Shown here piece after piece: positions 35,183-43,149 of a stretch of DNA of 64,000 bases. Source of the stretch: Acidobacteriota bacterium. Its GTDB lineage: Bacteria; Acidobacteriota; UBA6911; JACQSX01. The notes under the pieces were generated by a model. The model did not search any database. It was given only the letters and a program-made list of their open reading frames with translations, and was not told where the DNA came from. Each line of letters starts with the position of its first letter. Positions within the stretch are counted from its first letter, which is position 1. A program made the translations under genes and the position numbers. The stretch lies in assembly GCA_016211105.1 (NCBI GenBank), contig JACQSX010000020.1, positions 1 to 64,000 of the forward strand, given 5' to 3'.

Positions 35183-35632
35183 TCATGGAGTGTCCTGCAA
35201 CTGTTGAAGAAACTCATCCACTAGGGGCTCCAAGTCCCTCCCATAAATCCGCCCGATTGCCGGATCGTCGATTACCAGGCGTACAATGGTTGCCAGGGCG
35301 GCGTGCTCATTGGTTCGCGCGGCGACTGTATGGGACCCATGTTGAGAAATCTCCCTCAACTCGTTGATTGCACGCCTGAACTGCGGTTGGGGAACCAAAT
35401 GAGTTAGAGGAAAGTGTGGAGCTATCTTTTCCAATATTTTCGCAAAACTGGGATAGCGATCCTCATAACAGAGCAGCATCAGCAAAAGGTCGCGTCGCCC
35501 ATCGCGGAAGGCCGATTCCTCCAAAGGATGTCGACGAAACACTTCAGAAAGGCCATCACGCTGCAGGAAGTGCTTCCGGCGGGCATAGGCAATCACTCCC
35601 AGCGCCAGCAGCACCATGGAACAAATCGCCAC
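35183..35632 (-). CDS. small membrane-anchored hypothetical protein
   Basis: A 149-residue protein that I do not recognise. It has an N-terminal hydrophobic anchor (MAICSMVLLALGVIAYARRK), then a predicted all-helical cytoplasmic domain: RRDLLLMLLCYEDRYPSFAK, LREISQHG and LVIDDPAIGRIYGRDLEPLV. Two Cys occur (residue 4 and in LLCYED) without a metal motif. It is convergent with the UPF0182 gene, with 53 bp between. It precedes nothing on its own strand except spacer. Confidence 0.6.
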   Translation of the reverse strand: MAICSMVLLALGVIAYARRKHFLQRDGLSEVFRRHPLEESAFRDGRRDLLLMLLCYEDRYPSFAKILEKIAPHFPLTHLVPQPQFRRAINELREISQHGSHTVAARTNEHAALATIVRLVIDDPAIGRIYGRDLEPLVDEFLQQLQDTP

Positions 35633-35802
35633 GGCAACAATGAGGGCCCCTGTAAACGTTGCTACCTCCCATCAGATGTTGTGGATTTTGGATTTCGGAT
35701 TCAGGTCGCAGATTGCAGGTTCAAAAACAGATCCAATCTCAATCCGGAGTCATGATCTACGCCATGCCCCAACCCACCACGCTGCTCCAGCGTTTTCTCG
35801 AC

Positions 35803-37767
35803 TTACCTCCGCTGGGCAACAGAAGTGTTGGCGGGAGGGCGCAAGCTGAAAGAGGCAATCCCATCTGACAACGAACCGAGAAATAAGGTTCCGTCATTCC
35901 GTGGGTCAACCATGATGCTGGAAACACCAGAGTTGACACCCGGAATTAACACTTGCCAGTTTGCTCCCAAATCGTAGGAGGCGTATACGTTACCTTGAAG
36001 AAAATCCCCGGCGTAGATGCTCTTCCCGTCCTTGGCTTTGTGCAAAGCACTGATATCAACCGGTGGGATGCCCCGGGTTACCTTGTTCCAGGTTTCACCA
36101 TCGTCCACACTGCGATATAGGCCGGAGCTAGTGCCAACCAGGATGACCTTCTCCTGTGGAAATCTTTCCAGGACCCGGATTGGAGTGATGGGAAGTCCAT
36201 CCCCACGTAGTCTCCACGTCTTGCCAACGTCACGAGAAATGAAGACACCGATATTAGACGCGGCAAACAGCGAGTTGGTTGCCACGTCTACCAGTAGCGC
36301 AGTGATGGCGCCGTTGTACTGAGAGAATGTAATGCGAGTCCATTGTCCGGTTTCCAAATCTCCCAGATAAAGCCCGTCGAGCGTGGCAGCCGCGATGCTC
36401 CGCTCCATGGAAGCCAAGTATTGCAACTGCAGCACCTTCGACTGAAATATCTTGGAAAATAGCCTGCTGGATCTTGGGGGAGCGGCCAGTTTTCTCCAGT
36501 TCTCTCCTCGGTCCTTGCTCAGGTAAATTCCGCTGGAAGTGCCGATATATACGTCGCGGTCCTGGGTGGAGGGCAGGATGCAATAGACATCCGTATCAGC
36601 AACGGAGATTCCTTGATTGCTCTGCCGCCATTTTCTTCCTCCATCATCGCTGATGAAGAAGCCCCCATACGCCCGATCAAAAAGGACGGAAGCATAAAGA
36701 CGCTCTTGATCCTGAGGATCCACTACCACTTGGGCGATCTGCCGATGGGTAAAGCCTTCGTTACTTGGTTGAAATGTCTTAGCACCATCGTCGCTCTTCA
36801 AGATTCCCGCATCGTCGGTCGCCAGGTACACTTCCTCTGCATTTCGCGGGTTGACCGCGACAGCATGAATCGTCAAATCTGACGACGAGATCCGCTTCCA
36901 GCTATGGCCGGCGTCCTCGGATAGAAATAATCCTTGTGTGGTCCCGGTGAACAGGCGATCGTGATTGACCGGGTCAATGTAAATTGTCCGAGCCCGCCGC
37001 GCTTCTGCAGGCAAACCATTGTTCAATTTCACCCACAGACGGCCAGCATTGGCTGACTTATAGACGCCGCTGCACGCGCTGGCATAAATTACTTCAGACT
37101 TGACAGGGTGAATACGGATAGCGAATAGATCGCTGTCATTGGCCATCCCTTGTTTCATCCAAGTCCAAGTCTTTCCCCCATTTGTGGTTTTCGCACCCAG
37201 ATGCCAGGTGCCCGCGTAGAAAATGTTCGCGTCCTTTGGATCAATCGCGACCGACTCTACATTAACGAGTCCCGGTTCATCGCGCGAAATTAACTTCCAG
37301 GCTCTCCCCTCATCTCGGGATACGTAAACTCCGTCCAGGGCTCCTACCAGCAATGTATTGCTGTCATTTGGGGCCACAGCAAAGGCACGAATACTGACGC
37401 CCCGGGGCGTAATAGGCAGATCGGTCCAACTGGTCCCACTATTTTCCGAGCGAAGGAGGTTCCCACCATGGTTGCTCTTGCTATCCCACACGGCTGCATA
37501 GACCCTGCCCTCCATGCTCGGGTCGAAAACGAGGTTATCTACCACGGCTCCGAGCCCTAGTCCCGCAATGCGCTCCCAACGCTTGCCCGAATCGTCCGAT
37601 CGGAAGATCTGACCATCGCTGGTACCCACAAGCAGTACGTTGGGAATGTAAGGATTGATTGCAATCGATCGAACATCCCCTCCATAGGGACCCTTGAAAT
37701 CGAATGCTTGCGCGGCACACCACGACAGGGCAAGCAAAGACGCGGCACAGAAAGCTGAGATTCTCAT
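35803..37767 (-). CDS. secreted BNR/VPS10-type beta-propeller protein
   Basis: A 654-residue exported protein, starting at the ATG at 37767 whose product begins with a clear signal peptide (ISAFCAASLLALSWCAAQA); an upstream in-frame ATG at 37800 would add spacer-encoded residues. The mature part is built of ten or more BNR/Asp-box repeats of the form 'S.D.GK.W' (for example SDDSGKRWERI, SRDEGRAWKLI, SEDAGHSWKRI and SKDRGENWRKL), spaced about 45-60 residues, as in sortilin/VPS10-like and photosynthesis-assembly propellers. No glycosidase catalytic residues are evident. It probably binds proteins or polymers outside the cell. The 5' leader holds a copy of the dispersed repeat box (37811-37824). 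Confidence 0.85.
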   Translation of the reverse strand: MRISAFCAASLLALSWCAAQAFDFKGPYGGDVRSIAINPYIPNVLLVGTSDGQIFRSDDSGKRWERIAGLGLGAVVDNLVFDPSMEGRVYAAVWDSKSNHGGNLLRSENSGTSWTDLPITPRGVSIRAFAVAPNDSNTLLVGALDGVYVSRDEGRAWKLISRDEPGLVNVESVAIDPKDANIFYAGTWHLGAKTTNGGKTWTWMKQGMANDSDLFAIRIHPVKSEVIYASACSGVYKSANAGRLWVKLNNGLPAEARRARTIYIDPVNHDRLFTGTTQGLFLSEDAGHSWKRISSSDLTIHAVAVNPRNAEEVYLATDDAGILKSDDGAKTFQPSNEGFTHRQIAQVVVDPQDQERLYASVLFDRAYGGFFISDDGGRKWRQSNQGISVADTDVYCILPSTQDRDVYIGTSSGIYLSKDRGENWRKLAAPPRSSRLFSKIFQSKVLQLQYLASMERSIAAATLDGLYLGDLETGQWTRITFSQYNGAITALLVDVATNSLFAASNIGVFISRDVGKTWRLRGDGLPITPIRVLERFPQEKVILVGTSSGLYRSVDDGETWNKVTRGIPPVDISALHKAKDGKSIYAGDFLQGNVYASYDLGANWQVLIPGVNSGVSSIMVDPRNDGTLFLGSLSDGIASFSLRPPANTSVAQRR

Positions 37768-37769
37768 AG

Positions 37770-37824
37770 AGTACGAGACCCGACACCGCAGAAAAGTCAT
37801 AAAGATTTCGATCGAGGTACTTAG
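37770..37824 (-). repeat. dispersed repeat, partial copy E
   Basis: On the minus strand the box CTAAGTACCTCGAT (37824-37811) is followed by a stretch ending TGACTTTTCTGCGGTG, which resembles the GTAACGTTTGCTGATG of copies A and B. It lies in the leader of the BNR propeller gene. Confidence 0.45.
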
Positions 37825-37854
37825 CTAGTGGCTCGACCCACGAATTAGATAAGC

Positions 37855-37884
37855 GAAGAGCCGCGTTTTGTGCGGCTCTTCTTT
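37855..37884. terminator. strong hairpin GAAGAGCCGC/GCGGCTCTTC
   Basis: A perfect 10-bp stem (37855-37864 with 37872-37881) with loop GTTTTGT, followed by TTT on the plus strand. It lies between the OmpA-type gene and the propeller gene, both on the minus strand, and can insulate them; the T tract points along the plus strand, so its minus-strand efficiency is uncertain. Confidence 0.6.
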
Positions 37885-37934
37885 ACGTCTCTAAATTGTA
37901 AATGGTCCCGCTGAGATTGTCCTTGAGATTTCTA

Positions 37935-37959
37935 CAGGGCCTGAAATTTTCAGGCCCTG
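37935..37959. terminator. hairpin CAGGGCCTGAA/TTCAGGCCCTG
   Basis: A perfect 11-bp stem with a three-base loop 13 bp after the stop of the OmpA-type gene on the minus strand. It likely ends that transcript. Confidence 0.6.
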
Positions 37960-37971
37960 CAATTTCCGCGC

Positions 37972-40182
37972 TTACCTACTGGCAATCTCGATTTCAATCC
38001 TACGCGGAGTACTCTGGCCGCCACTCTTCGTTTCGATGCGACTGGCGTCGATCTTGTGCTGCTTGACCAGGTAATCCTTGGCAAGTCGCGCAAGACGAAG
38101 ACCATTGCGCTGGGCAATTCTTTCGCTCCTCGCCACATCGTAACCGGTAATCGTTGCGCTCAAACGCGGATCGCCCTGGAGCTGGAGTGCCACATCATCC
38201 AACTTCGCTTTGGCAGCGTTGTCGATGCGCAGCGCCGGCAACTCTATGACGATCTTTCCGCGTACCGTGAAACTGGCCGAGCAAGTCACACTGGCTCCCT
38301 TGTCGTCCGAGACTTTGACAGTCACCGAGTGACTCCCGCCAGACAGTCCTGCAGTATCGATATCAATCTCAGCGGTAGTCTTGTCGCTGAGAGTTCTACC
38401 GTCAAGTGACCATTCGTAGGCGAGTCGATCACCATCCGGATCCGATGCCCTCACGGTCGCTCTCAGTGACGCGCCGACATACAACTCAGTCCGAGCTAAC
38501 GTCAAATCGCAGGTCGGAGGATGATTGGGCGGAGGAGGTGGCGCGGTCACTTCAACGGTACTTTCACAACTAGCAGTCAAGCCATCCGGATCTGTTACGG
38601 TCACGCGTACCGTATGCCTGCCCGGAGTCCTGCCCGTGGTTCCAAACGTAAAAGCGTTTCCCGTCTCTGCTACCCGCTGTCCATCCACCTCCCAAGCGTA
38701 AGTTAACCTTTCCATATCACCCGGATTTTCGTCTGAGGCGGTGGCGCGGACATTCGCGGTCTCACCCATGTTGATGGTCTGTGCGGTCGGGTCGCAAGTC
38801 ACCTTGGGCGCAATCTTTAATTTTTCAACCGTGATATCCGCACTACAGGTAGCCGTGGTCTTACCGTCACTCGCGTCTGCGGTAACCGTATAACGTCCGG
38901 GAGCTGTTTCTGTTAAATCGCCCGCTTCAAAAGTGATTGACTCGCCGGTTCCTACGAGGCGTCCACCGGTGGTTCTCCAGCCAATCGTCAGCTCGCTGTC
39001 ATCCGGATCGTTCGCGGTGGCTTTCACCGTGGCGCGACCTCGCTGCTGGATGGTAGCGCTGTCAACTTGGCACTCCACCGTAGGCGGACGATCGACTTTG
39101 CGGTTTACACCCAAACTCACCAGGTAGCCGGAGCGATCGGTACTCTTGGCGCCAACGGTTTCCGCTGACCATGTGCGTGCTGCAAAGCGATACGCTGCGC
39201 CAATCGAGACCCACTTGCTGGGCAAGAAGCGAAGGCCGAACGTGAGGTCCAACGGACTGCGGGGATTGGCGAGATCGCTGAACCGGGTGGGATCTGCTTT
39301 GCTCACACTGCCGAACCATGTGGTTCCATTTGCTTCAAAGATCGCTTGAATCGGATGGGTACCGAACGCCACACCTGCCCCATAACGGAATTCATTCCGC
39401 AGCTCCACTTGACGCGGGTCCCCAATCCATTGGACGCCGCCATTCAACATAACTGTCGCCAGGCCGGCATATTTGGAGGCCAATATCTGCACTCCACCGT
39501 CGGTCTCTCCGGTCGTGCGACCCCCTGTCAAACTCTGGATGTGTCGTGAGGTGGGAATTTTTACGTTGCCCCGCACCGCCAGACCGAACGGGTGATTTCT
39601 ATTTTCAGACATCAAATTGACTTTCAGGCTAGTGATTGCGTCCGATGGACCCGCGCCAAAGCCTACGTCGATAAAAGGAGCTCCGTTGTAATAAGCGATC
39701 GGGGAACCAGGCGCCGCAATCCTAGTGGGCCGAACGGGACCCGTGGGTGGAATTTGAAAAGTACGGATGTTGTCTGCATCGGTCCGGCGCTGAGCTATCC
39801 ACTCCACGCCCCACTCGATCCGGTCGTGCAAACCCAAATTGAATGTTACGGGGAAATCGGTAATATCGAGGTCTCCGGGATCCCGGTCATAGTTACTGAC
39901 GCCGAGTTGAAGGCTGAATTCTCCCCTGCGCAACCCCTCTGCGCTAAAGACATTGAACAGCCCTGGGCTGCCGTGCAAAGTCGGCTGCAGCCATTTGATC
40001 CGATCCTTGTAACGGCTTCCGGCGGTCATAATCGTTGCTGATCCGGCCTGCGGTCCACCAGCCGTGGTCTGTTGCTGTCCCTGTGACTGGTTTGGGTCTG
40101 GGGCAGAAGATTGTGCCAAGCTGAGACACCAACACGCCGCTAACACCGTAAGTATCATGCACACATTCCTAACTTGCCTCAT
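37972..40182 (-). CDS. OmpA-family outer-membrane protein with PKD/Ig-like repeats
   Basis: A 736-residue protein. The ATG at 40182 (MRQVRNVCMILTVLAACWC) has AGGAGG six bases ahead, which rules out the earlier ATG at 40206. After the signal peptide comes a ~300-residue beta-rich region with transmembrane-strand-like patterns (FSLQLGVSNYDRDPGDLDIT, IEWGVEWIAQRR) that could form a barrel. Three PKD/Ig-like modules follow (each with VTVTADASDGK/DPDG patterns and a Cys pair). The C-terminal OmpA-like domain ends IDASRIETKSGGQSTPRRIE and would bind peptidoglycan; its core NxxLSxxRA pattern is replaced by RNGLRLARLAKDYL, similar in spacing. It probably links the outer membrane to the wall. Confidence 0.88.
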   Translation of the reverse strand: MRQVRNVCMILTVLAACWCLSLAQSSAPDPNQSQGQQQTTAGGPQAGSATIMTAGSRYKDRIKWLQPTLHGSPGLFNVFSAEGLRRGEFSLQLGVSNYDRDPGDLDITDFPVTFNLGLHDRIEWGVEWIAQRRTDADNIRTFQIPPTGPVRPTRIAAPGSPIAYYNGAPFIDVGFGAGPSDAITSLKVNLMSENRNHPFGLAVRGNVKIPTSRHIQSLTGGRTTGETDGGVQILASKYAGLATVMLNGGVQWIGDPRQVELRNEFRYGAGVAFGTHPIQAIFEANGTTWFGSVSKADPTRFSDLANPRSPLDLTFGLRFLPSKWVSIGAAYRFAARTWSAETVGAKSTDRSGYLVSLGVNRKVDRPPTVECQVDSATIQQRGRATVKATANDPDDSELTIGWRTTGGRLVGTGESITFEAGDLTETAPGRYTVTADASDGKTTATCSADITVEKLKIAPKVTCDPTAQTINMGETANVRATASDENPGDMERLTYAWEVDGQRVAETGNAFTFGTTGRTPGRHTVRVTVTDPDGLTASCESTVEVTAPPPPPNHPPTCDLTLARTELYVGASLRATVRASDPDGDRLAYEWSLDGRTLSDKTTAEIDIDTAGLSGGSHSVTVKVSDDKGASVTCSASFTVRGKIVIELPALRIDNAAKAKLDDVALQLQGDPRLSATITGYDVARSERIAQRNGLRLARLAKDYLVKQHKIDASRIETKSGGQSTPRRIEIEIASR

Positions 40183-40206
40183 AACTGGCCTCCTGTGGAG
40201 AAACAC

Positions 40207-40350
40207 CTAACACGCAAAAACTCGAACTAGAACCCGCCAAACCCTGTTGATTTAAGCACAACAACAAAGTGATGTAAATACTTCGGGCCAATAAACTTAA
40301 ACATCTCTGCCGCTTGGGACCACGAGTGGGAAAACTGATTTAAACGCTTC
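40207..40350. other. spacer upstream of the OmpA-type gene
   Basis: Leader and promoter region for the minus-strand OmpA-type gene. It is more AT-rich than the surroundings ('tttaagcacaacaacaaagtg'). No clear consensus promoter or RNA motif is recognised. The remaining 460 bp up to the acidic-protein gene hold two facing repeat copies and a hairpin. Confidence 0.4.
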
Positions 40351-40450
40351 GTACCTTGATTCATACATACGATGACGTTGGTTGCGAGCGCGACGACCTC
40401 GATTTCACGAAGCGATGACGAGTCAATGGTAGGCCCATTGGCGAGGAGGA
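40351..40450 (+). repeat. dispersed structured repeat, copy C (inverted partner of copy B)
   Basis: On the plus strand it begins GTACCTTGATTCATACAT, the inverse (17 of 18 bases) of the end of copy B (40608-40625). It continues with GAAGCGATGACGAGTCAATGG and GGAGGAGCGAC, which align with copy B. Its inner hairpin is CAATG/CATTG where copies A and B have CGATG/CATCG, a compensatory A-T to G-C change. Copies B and C together form a 275-bp unit with 18-bp terminal inverted repeats. Confidence 0.65.
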
Positions 40451-40469
40451 GCGACAAGGGAAGCGAGGC

Positions 40470-40629
40470 CGTCGCGCCGTAACCCTCTTGGCTGATAGGG
40501 GTTGTGGGCGATCTCTACGTCGCTCGTCGTTGCCGATGCGCACCGGGCATCGACTCCTTCTCGCTTCTCGACCTTGGCCTCGCTAGCCCCATCAGCAAAC
40601 GTTACCCATGTATGAATCGAGGTACTTAG
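40470..40629 (-). repeat. dispersed structured repeat, copy B
   Basis: On the minus strand it reads CTAAGTACCTCGATTCATAC (40629-40610), then GGTAACGTTTGCTGATGGGG, and ends AACCCCTATCAGCCAAGAGG followed by GTTAC. GTAAC/GTTAC, GCTGAT/ATCAGC and GGGG/CCCC close an outer stem; CGATG/CATCG forms an inner hairpin. It matches copy A (7655-7825) end to end. No protein is encoded consistently across copies. A MITE-like or structured-RNA identity is inferred. Confidence 0.7.
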
Positions 40630-40653
40630 AGGCGCTGACGGTTATGGCGCCTC
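40629..40653. terminator. hairpin GAGGCGC/GCGCCTC
   Basis: A 7-bp perfect stem with an 11-nt loop between the acidic-protein gene (minus strand) and repeat copy B. It may end the acidic-protein transcript, but lies 160 bp beyond its stop and lacks a T tract on the minus strand. Confidence 0.35.
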
Positions 40654-40812
40654 ACTCTTCCATCGATCGAACGGATGCAATCCACTGATGTAGAAATTGG
40701 GCGAAGAATTCTGACTGACATGACAGCCATCAGCGACGTTTTCTTGAAATATAGGTAGGGGAAGCTCGGATATCAGATCGGATTAAGAGGCTTTCGACAT
40801 GGCGGGAAACGG

Positions 40813-41136
40813 CTATTTCTCGTCCTCAACATCGTCCTCATCATCGTAGTCGTCAAACTCTCCAAATTCATCTTCATCCTCTTCATACTCGTCCAGGTCA
40901 TCTTTCTCGTAATCGTCTAAATCTTCATCGTAATCTTCATCTTCTTCATCTTCTTCATCTTCATCTTCAAAATCGCTCTCCTCATCGAAATCCTCTTCTT
41001 CGAGGTCTTCATCCTCGTAATCGCCCTTGTCATCCTCATCACGGCTTCTGCGAGCGCGCTGGACCTCCGCCTCCGCGTATTGCTTTTTCTGCGAAAAGGT
41101 GACCAAGAATTTCCAACCGTCCATTAAAGTTTCCAT
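40813..41136 (-). CDS. extremely acidic small protein
   Basis: A 107-residue protein preceded by a strong GGGAGG site four bases before the ATG. Residues 1-32 are ordinary (METLMDGWKFLVTFSQKKQY then AEAEVQRARRSR), with two aromatic-rich turns and a basic patch. From residue 33 to the end, roughly three quarters of residues are Asp or Glu, broken at intervals by Tyr, Phe and Leu, with no simple tandem repeat at codon level (GAT/GAC, GAA/GAG mixed). I do not recognise a family. The acidic tail could bind cations, a basic protein or nucleic-acid-binding partners. Its conserved-looking head and good translation signal argue for a real gene. Confidence 0.65.
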   Translation of the reverse strand: METLMDGWKFLVTFSQKKQYAEAEVQRARRSRDEDDKGDYEDEDLEEEDFDEESDFEDEDEEDEEDEDYDEDLDDYEKDDLDEYEEDEDEFGEFDDYDDEDDVEDEK

Positions 41137-41394
41137 TATGCCTCCCTATCCATATCGTATTGCCGAACGTTCCCTTTTTATTCTCAATAAGGATCTATTG
41201 CAAGAGCAGGGAACGTCTTTTTTATCGCTGGATCAAAATTATCTTGTTCGTGCGAGTTTCATTTGCACTGATCGAGCGTATCGCTTCTTTATGATCTCTC
41301 TTTATTATCAAGAGCCTTATAAGAATGGTTCAACTTGTTTTTTTCTGAAACAAATTTTTGAGATGCGGGTGGCGTCTTGTAGTTTCGAAGCTGA
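41137..41394. other. AT-richer spacer, doubtful small frame
   Basis: A plus-strand frame from 41138 to 41428 (96 codons) starts inside the reverse complement of the acidic gene's ribosome binding site, has no ribosome binding site of its own and no recognisable motif, so I do not call it. CGTTCCC and GGGAACG (about 41168-41212) form a loose inverted repeat. The base composition is clearly more AT-rich than the surroundings. Confidence 0.4.
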
Positions 41395-42285
41395 ATGGCG
41401 GTTGTCTTTCAATTGTGGGACTCGTTGACAAAAGCTTGTTTTTCTTTCCTCTCGCTTTTCACGTTCACTCTCCTTTATGTTGGCCTAATGGAACCACTGA
41501 CTGATTCGCGCTTGGACGCTAGGGAAGGAATGGATTCAATGGCACGCGAGAGCGGAGAATGTCTCGAAAGTCTCTCTGCCGAACCGTCCACGCCGACGCG
41601 CTGGAAGCGACTACAGGCGGTTATGGAAGTGGTCCTTTGCACTGATCTGCTGGCTACGCTGGTCGTTCAGGCAATATTCGGATCTTTTGGTTACAAAATT
41701 GATTTGGTCTTGCGCTCGTCCCGATTGCTTGCTGTTTTTCTGTTGTGCAACAGCGCTCTGGTTTTGGCGATCATCATCGCGATCGTCAAATTCAGGCGTG
41801 AAACTTTGGCAACTGTGGTCGGCCTGCAGTTTCGATGGGCGCGTGAAGCCATCGTTGGGCTGTCCATTGTCCCTATCTTGTTTTTGGCGACCGCTTCGGT
41901 GGGCCTTTTCTTTAGAAGATTTTTTCCTGCGCTCGTCACGGCCCAAAATCCCCTGCTGTCGATCATCAAGACCCCCGGGGATATGTTTTGGTTTCTTCTG
42001 ATGGGGGTGGCAGCCGGTGGAATAAAAGAAGAGATCCAACGCGCGTTCGTCTTGCGACGGTTCGAAAAATACCTAGGGGGTGTCTACGCAGGGCTCCTGG
42101 TCTGGACGCTCTACTTTGGCATCGGCCATAGCCTGCAAGGCTTTGACAACGCCGTCGGAGCGGCGATGCTGGGCCTGCTGTTCGGCCTCACCTATATTTG
42201 GAGGCAAAATGTTGTGGCACCGATTGCGGCGCATGCCGTCTACGATGCTGTTGTGGTGCTCTACTCGTTCTTCGCCCTCCAATGA
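41395..42285 (+). CDS. CPBP-family intramembrane metalloprotease (CAAX protease-like)
   Basis: A 296-residue membrane protein with about seven hydrophobic segments. The three ABI/CPBP motifs are present: EE at 212-213 in GGIKEEIQRAFVLRRFE, H245 in FGIGHSLQG and H280 in PIAAHAVYD. Family members cleave prenylated or bacteriocin-like substrates or help in self-immunity; the target here is unknown. The first 31 residues form a hydrophobic segment (FSFLSLFTFTLLYVGL); translation could instead start at the ATG at 41488, and no ribosome binding site decides. Its last 25 bases overlap the 3' end of the convergent rnc gene. Confidence 0.85.
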   Translation: MAVVFQLWDSLTKACFSFLSLFTFTLLYVGLMEPLTDSRLDAREGMDSMARESGECLESLSAEPSTPTRWKRLQAVMEVVLCTDLLATLVVQAIFGSFGYKIDLVLRSSRLLAVFLLCNSALVLAIIIAIVKFRRETLATVVGLQFRWAREAIVGLSIVPILFLATASVGLFFRRFFPALVTAQNPLLSIIKTPGDMFWFLLMGVAAGGIKEEIQRAFVLRRFEKYLGGVYAGLLVWTLYFGIGHSLQGFDNAVGAAMLGLLFGLTYIWRQNVVAPIAAHAVYDAVVVLYSFFALQ

Positions 42286-42998
42286 TGCTTCGGTCTTGCG
42301 TCGAGTTCTTTCAGGGCGGCCGCTGCCGCATTTTGCTGCGCTTCCTTCTTGGTTCTGCCTTCTCCTTGCGCCAGTACATCTGTTCCCGACATTGCCTGCA
42401 CGATGAAATGCTTCCTGTGGTCAGGACCCGATTCGTGCGCCACGGTGTATACCGGCTCCGGTTGCCCAAGCTGATGCAAGCGCTCCTGCAAGCTTGACTT
42501 ATGATCAGGTGACGTAAAACTCTGCGAACCAAGTTCTCGCAAGGCGGAACCAAACTGTCGTTCGATGAATCCGCGTGCCGCTTCGATCCCTCCGTCCAGA
42601 TAAATTGCGGCGATGATCGCCTCGAAGGCATCTACCAGCAACGCCTTCTTGGTCCGTCCTCCCGTCTTCTCCTCGCCATGACTGAGTCGCAGGAAGTGCC
42701 CCAACTGCAGCTTATCGGCAAATTGAATCAGGTTGCGCGCGCTTACCAGGTGCGCCTTGATCTTTGAAAGCTGTCCTTCGGTGGATCGTGGTATGTGCCG
42801 GAAGATCAGATCGCTGACGACAAACCCAAGGATCGCATCACCCAAAAACTCCAGCGACTCGTAATGCCCCGTCTCTTCTTCCAGCCGCTCGTAGCAATAG
42901 GATTTGTGGGTCAACGCGCGCCGCAACAGGTCTGGATTTAGAAATTGATATTGGAGGCATTCCTCCAAGAGTCGGAAGTCTGAGGATTCAGTACCCAT
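42261..42998 (-). CDS. rnc: ribonuclease III
   Basis: A 245-residue double-stranded-RNA endonuclease used in rRNA and mRNA maturation. The catalytic domain has the signature ESLEFLGDAIL (47-57, D54) and a second acidic site with VDAFEAIIAAIY (E126). The dsRNA-binding domain is at about 165-235 (DHKSSLQERLHQLG, AQGEGRTKKEAQQNAAAAAL). Lengths and spacing are standard. The gene converges on the CPBP protease gene with a 25-bp overlap of coding ends, so antisense interference is possible. A 15-bp-stem hairpin lies between its start and the TPR gene that precedes it. Confidence 0.96.
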   Translation of the reverse strand: MGTESSDFRLLEECLQYQFLNPDLLRRALTHKSYCYERLEEETGHYESLEFLGDAILGFVVSDLIFRHIPRSTEGQLSKIKAHLVSARNLIQFADKLQLGHFLRLSHGEEKTGGRTKKALLVDAFEAIIAAIYLDGGIEAARGFIERQFGSALRELGSQSFTSPDHKSSLQERLHQLGQPEPVYTVAHESGPDHRKHFIVQAMSGTDVLAQGEGRTKKEAQQNAAAAALKELDARPKHHWRAKNE

Positions 42999-43094
42999 GA
43001 ACCGTAACCGGGTTGCTGTTTACGGTGGACTATTGATCGCTTCCCGGCGAGGCATCGTCACCGCCGCAAAAACGATCAGTACTCCACGGCAAAC

Positions 43095-43129
43095 AGAAGG
43101 CGAGGCGGCCCAGCCGCCTCGCCTTCTTT
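43095..43129. terminator. 15-bp perfect hairpin downstream of the TPR gene
   Basis: AGAAGGCGAGGCGGC (43095-43109) pairs fully with GCCGCCTCGCCTTCT (43113-43127) around CCA. It lies between the TPR gene (stop at 43150) and the rnc start on the minus strand. TTTCC follows on the plus strand. Confidence 0.7.
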
Positions 43130-43149
43130 CCTTCAAAATTCCGCTTCCG

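Noticed and set aside
41138-41428. 96-codon plus-strand frame MPPYPYRIAERSLFI
   Set aside because: Overlaps the ribosome binding site of the acidic protein on the other strand, lacks its own, and shows no recognisable motif.
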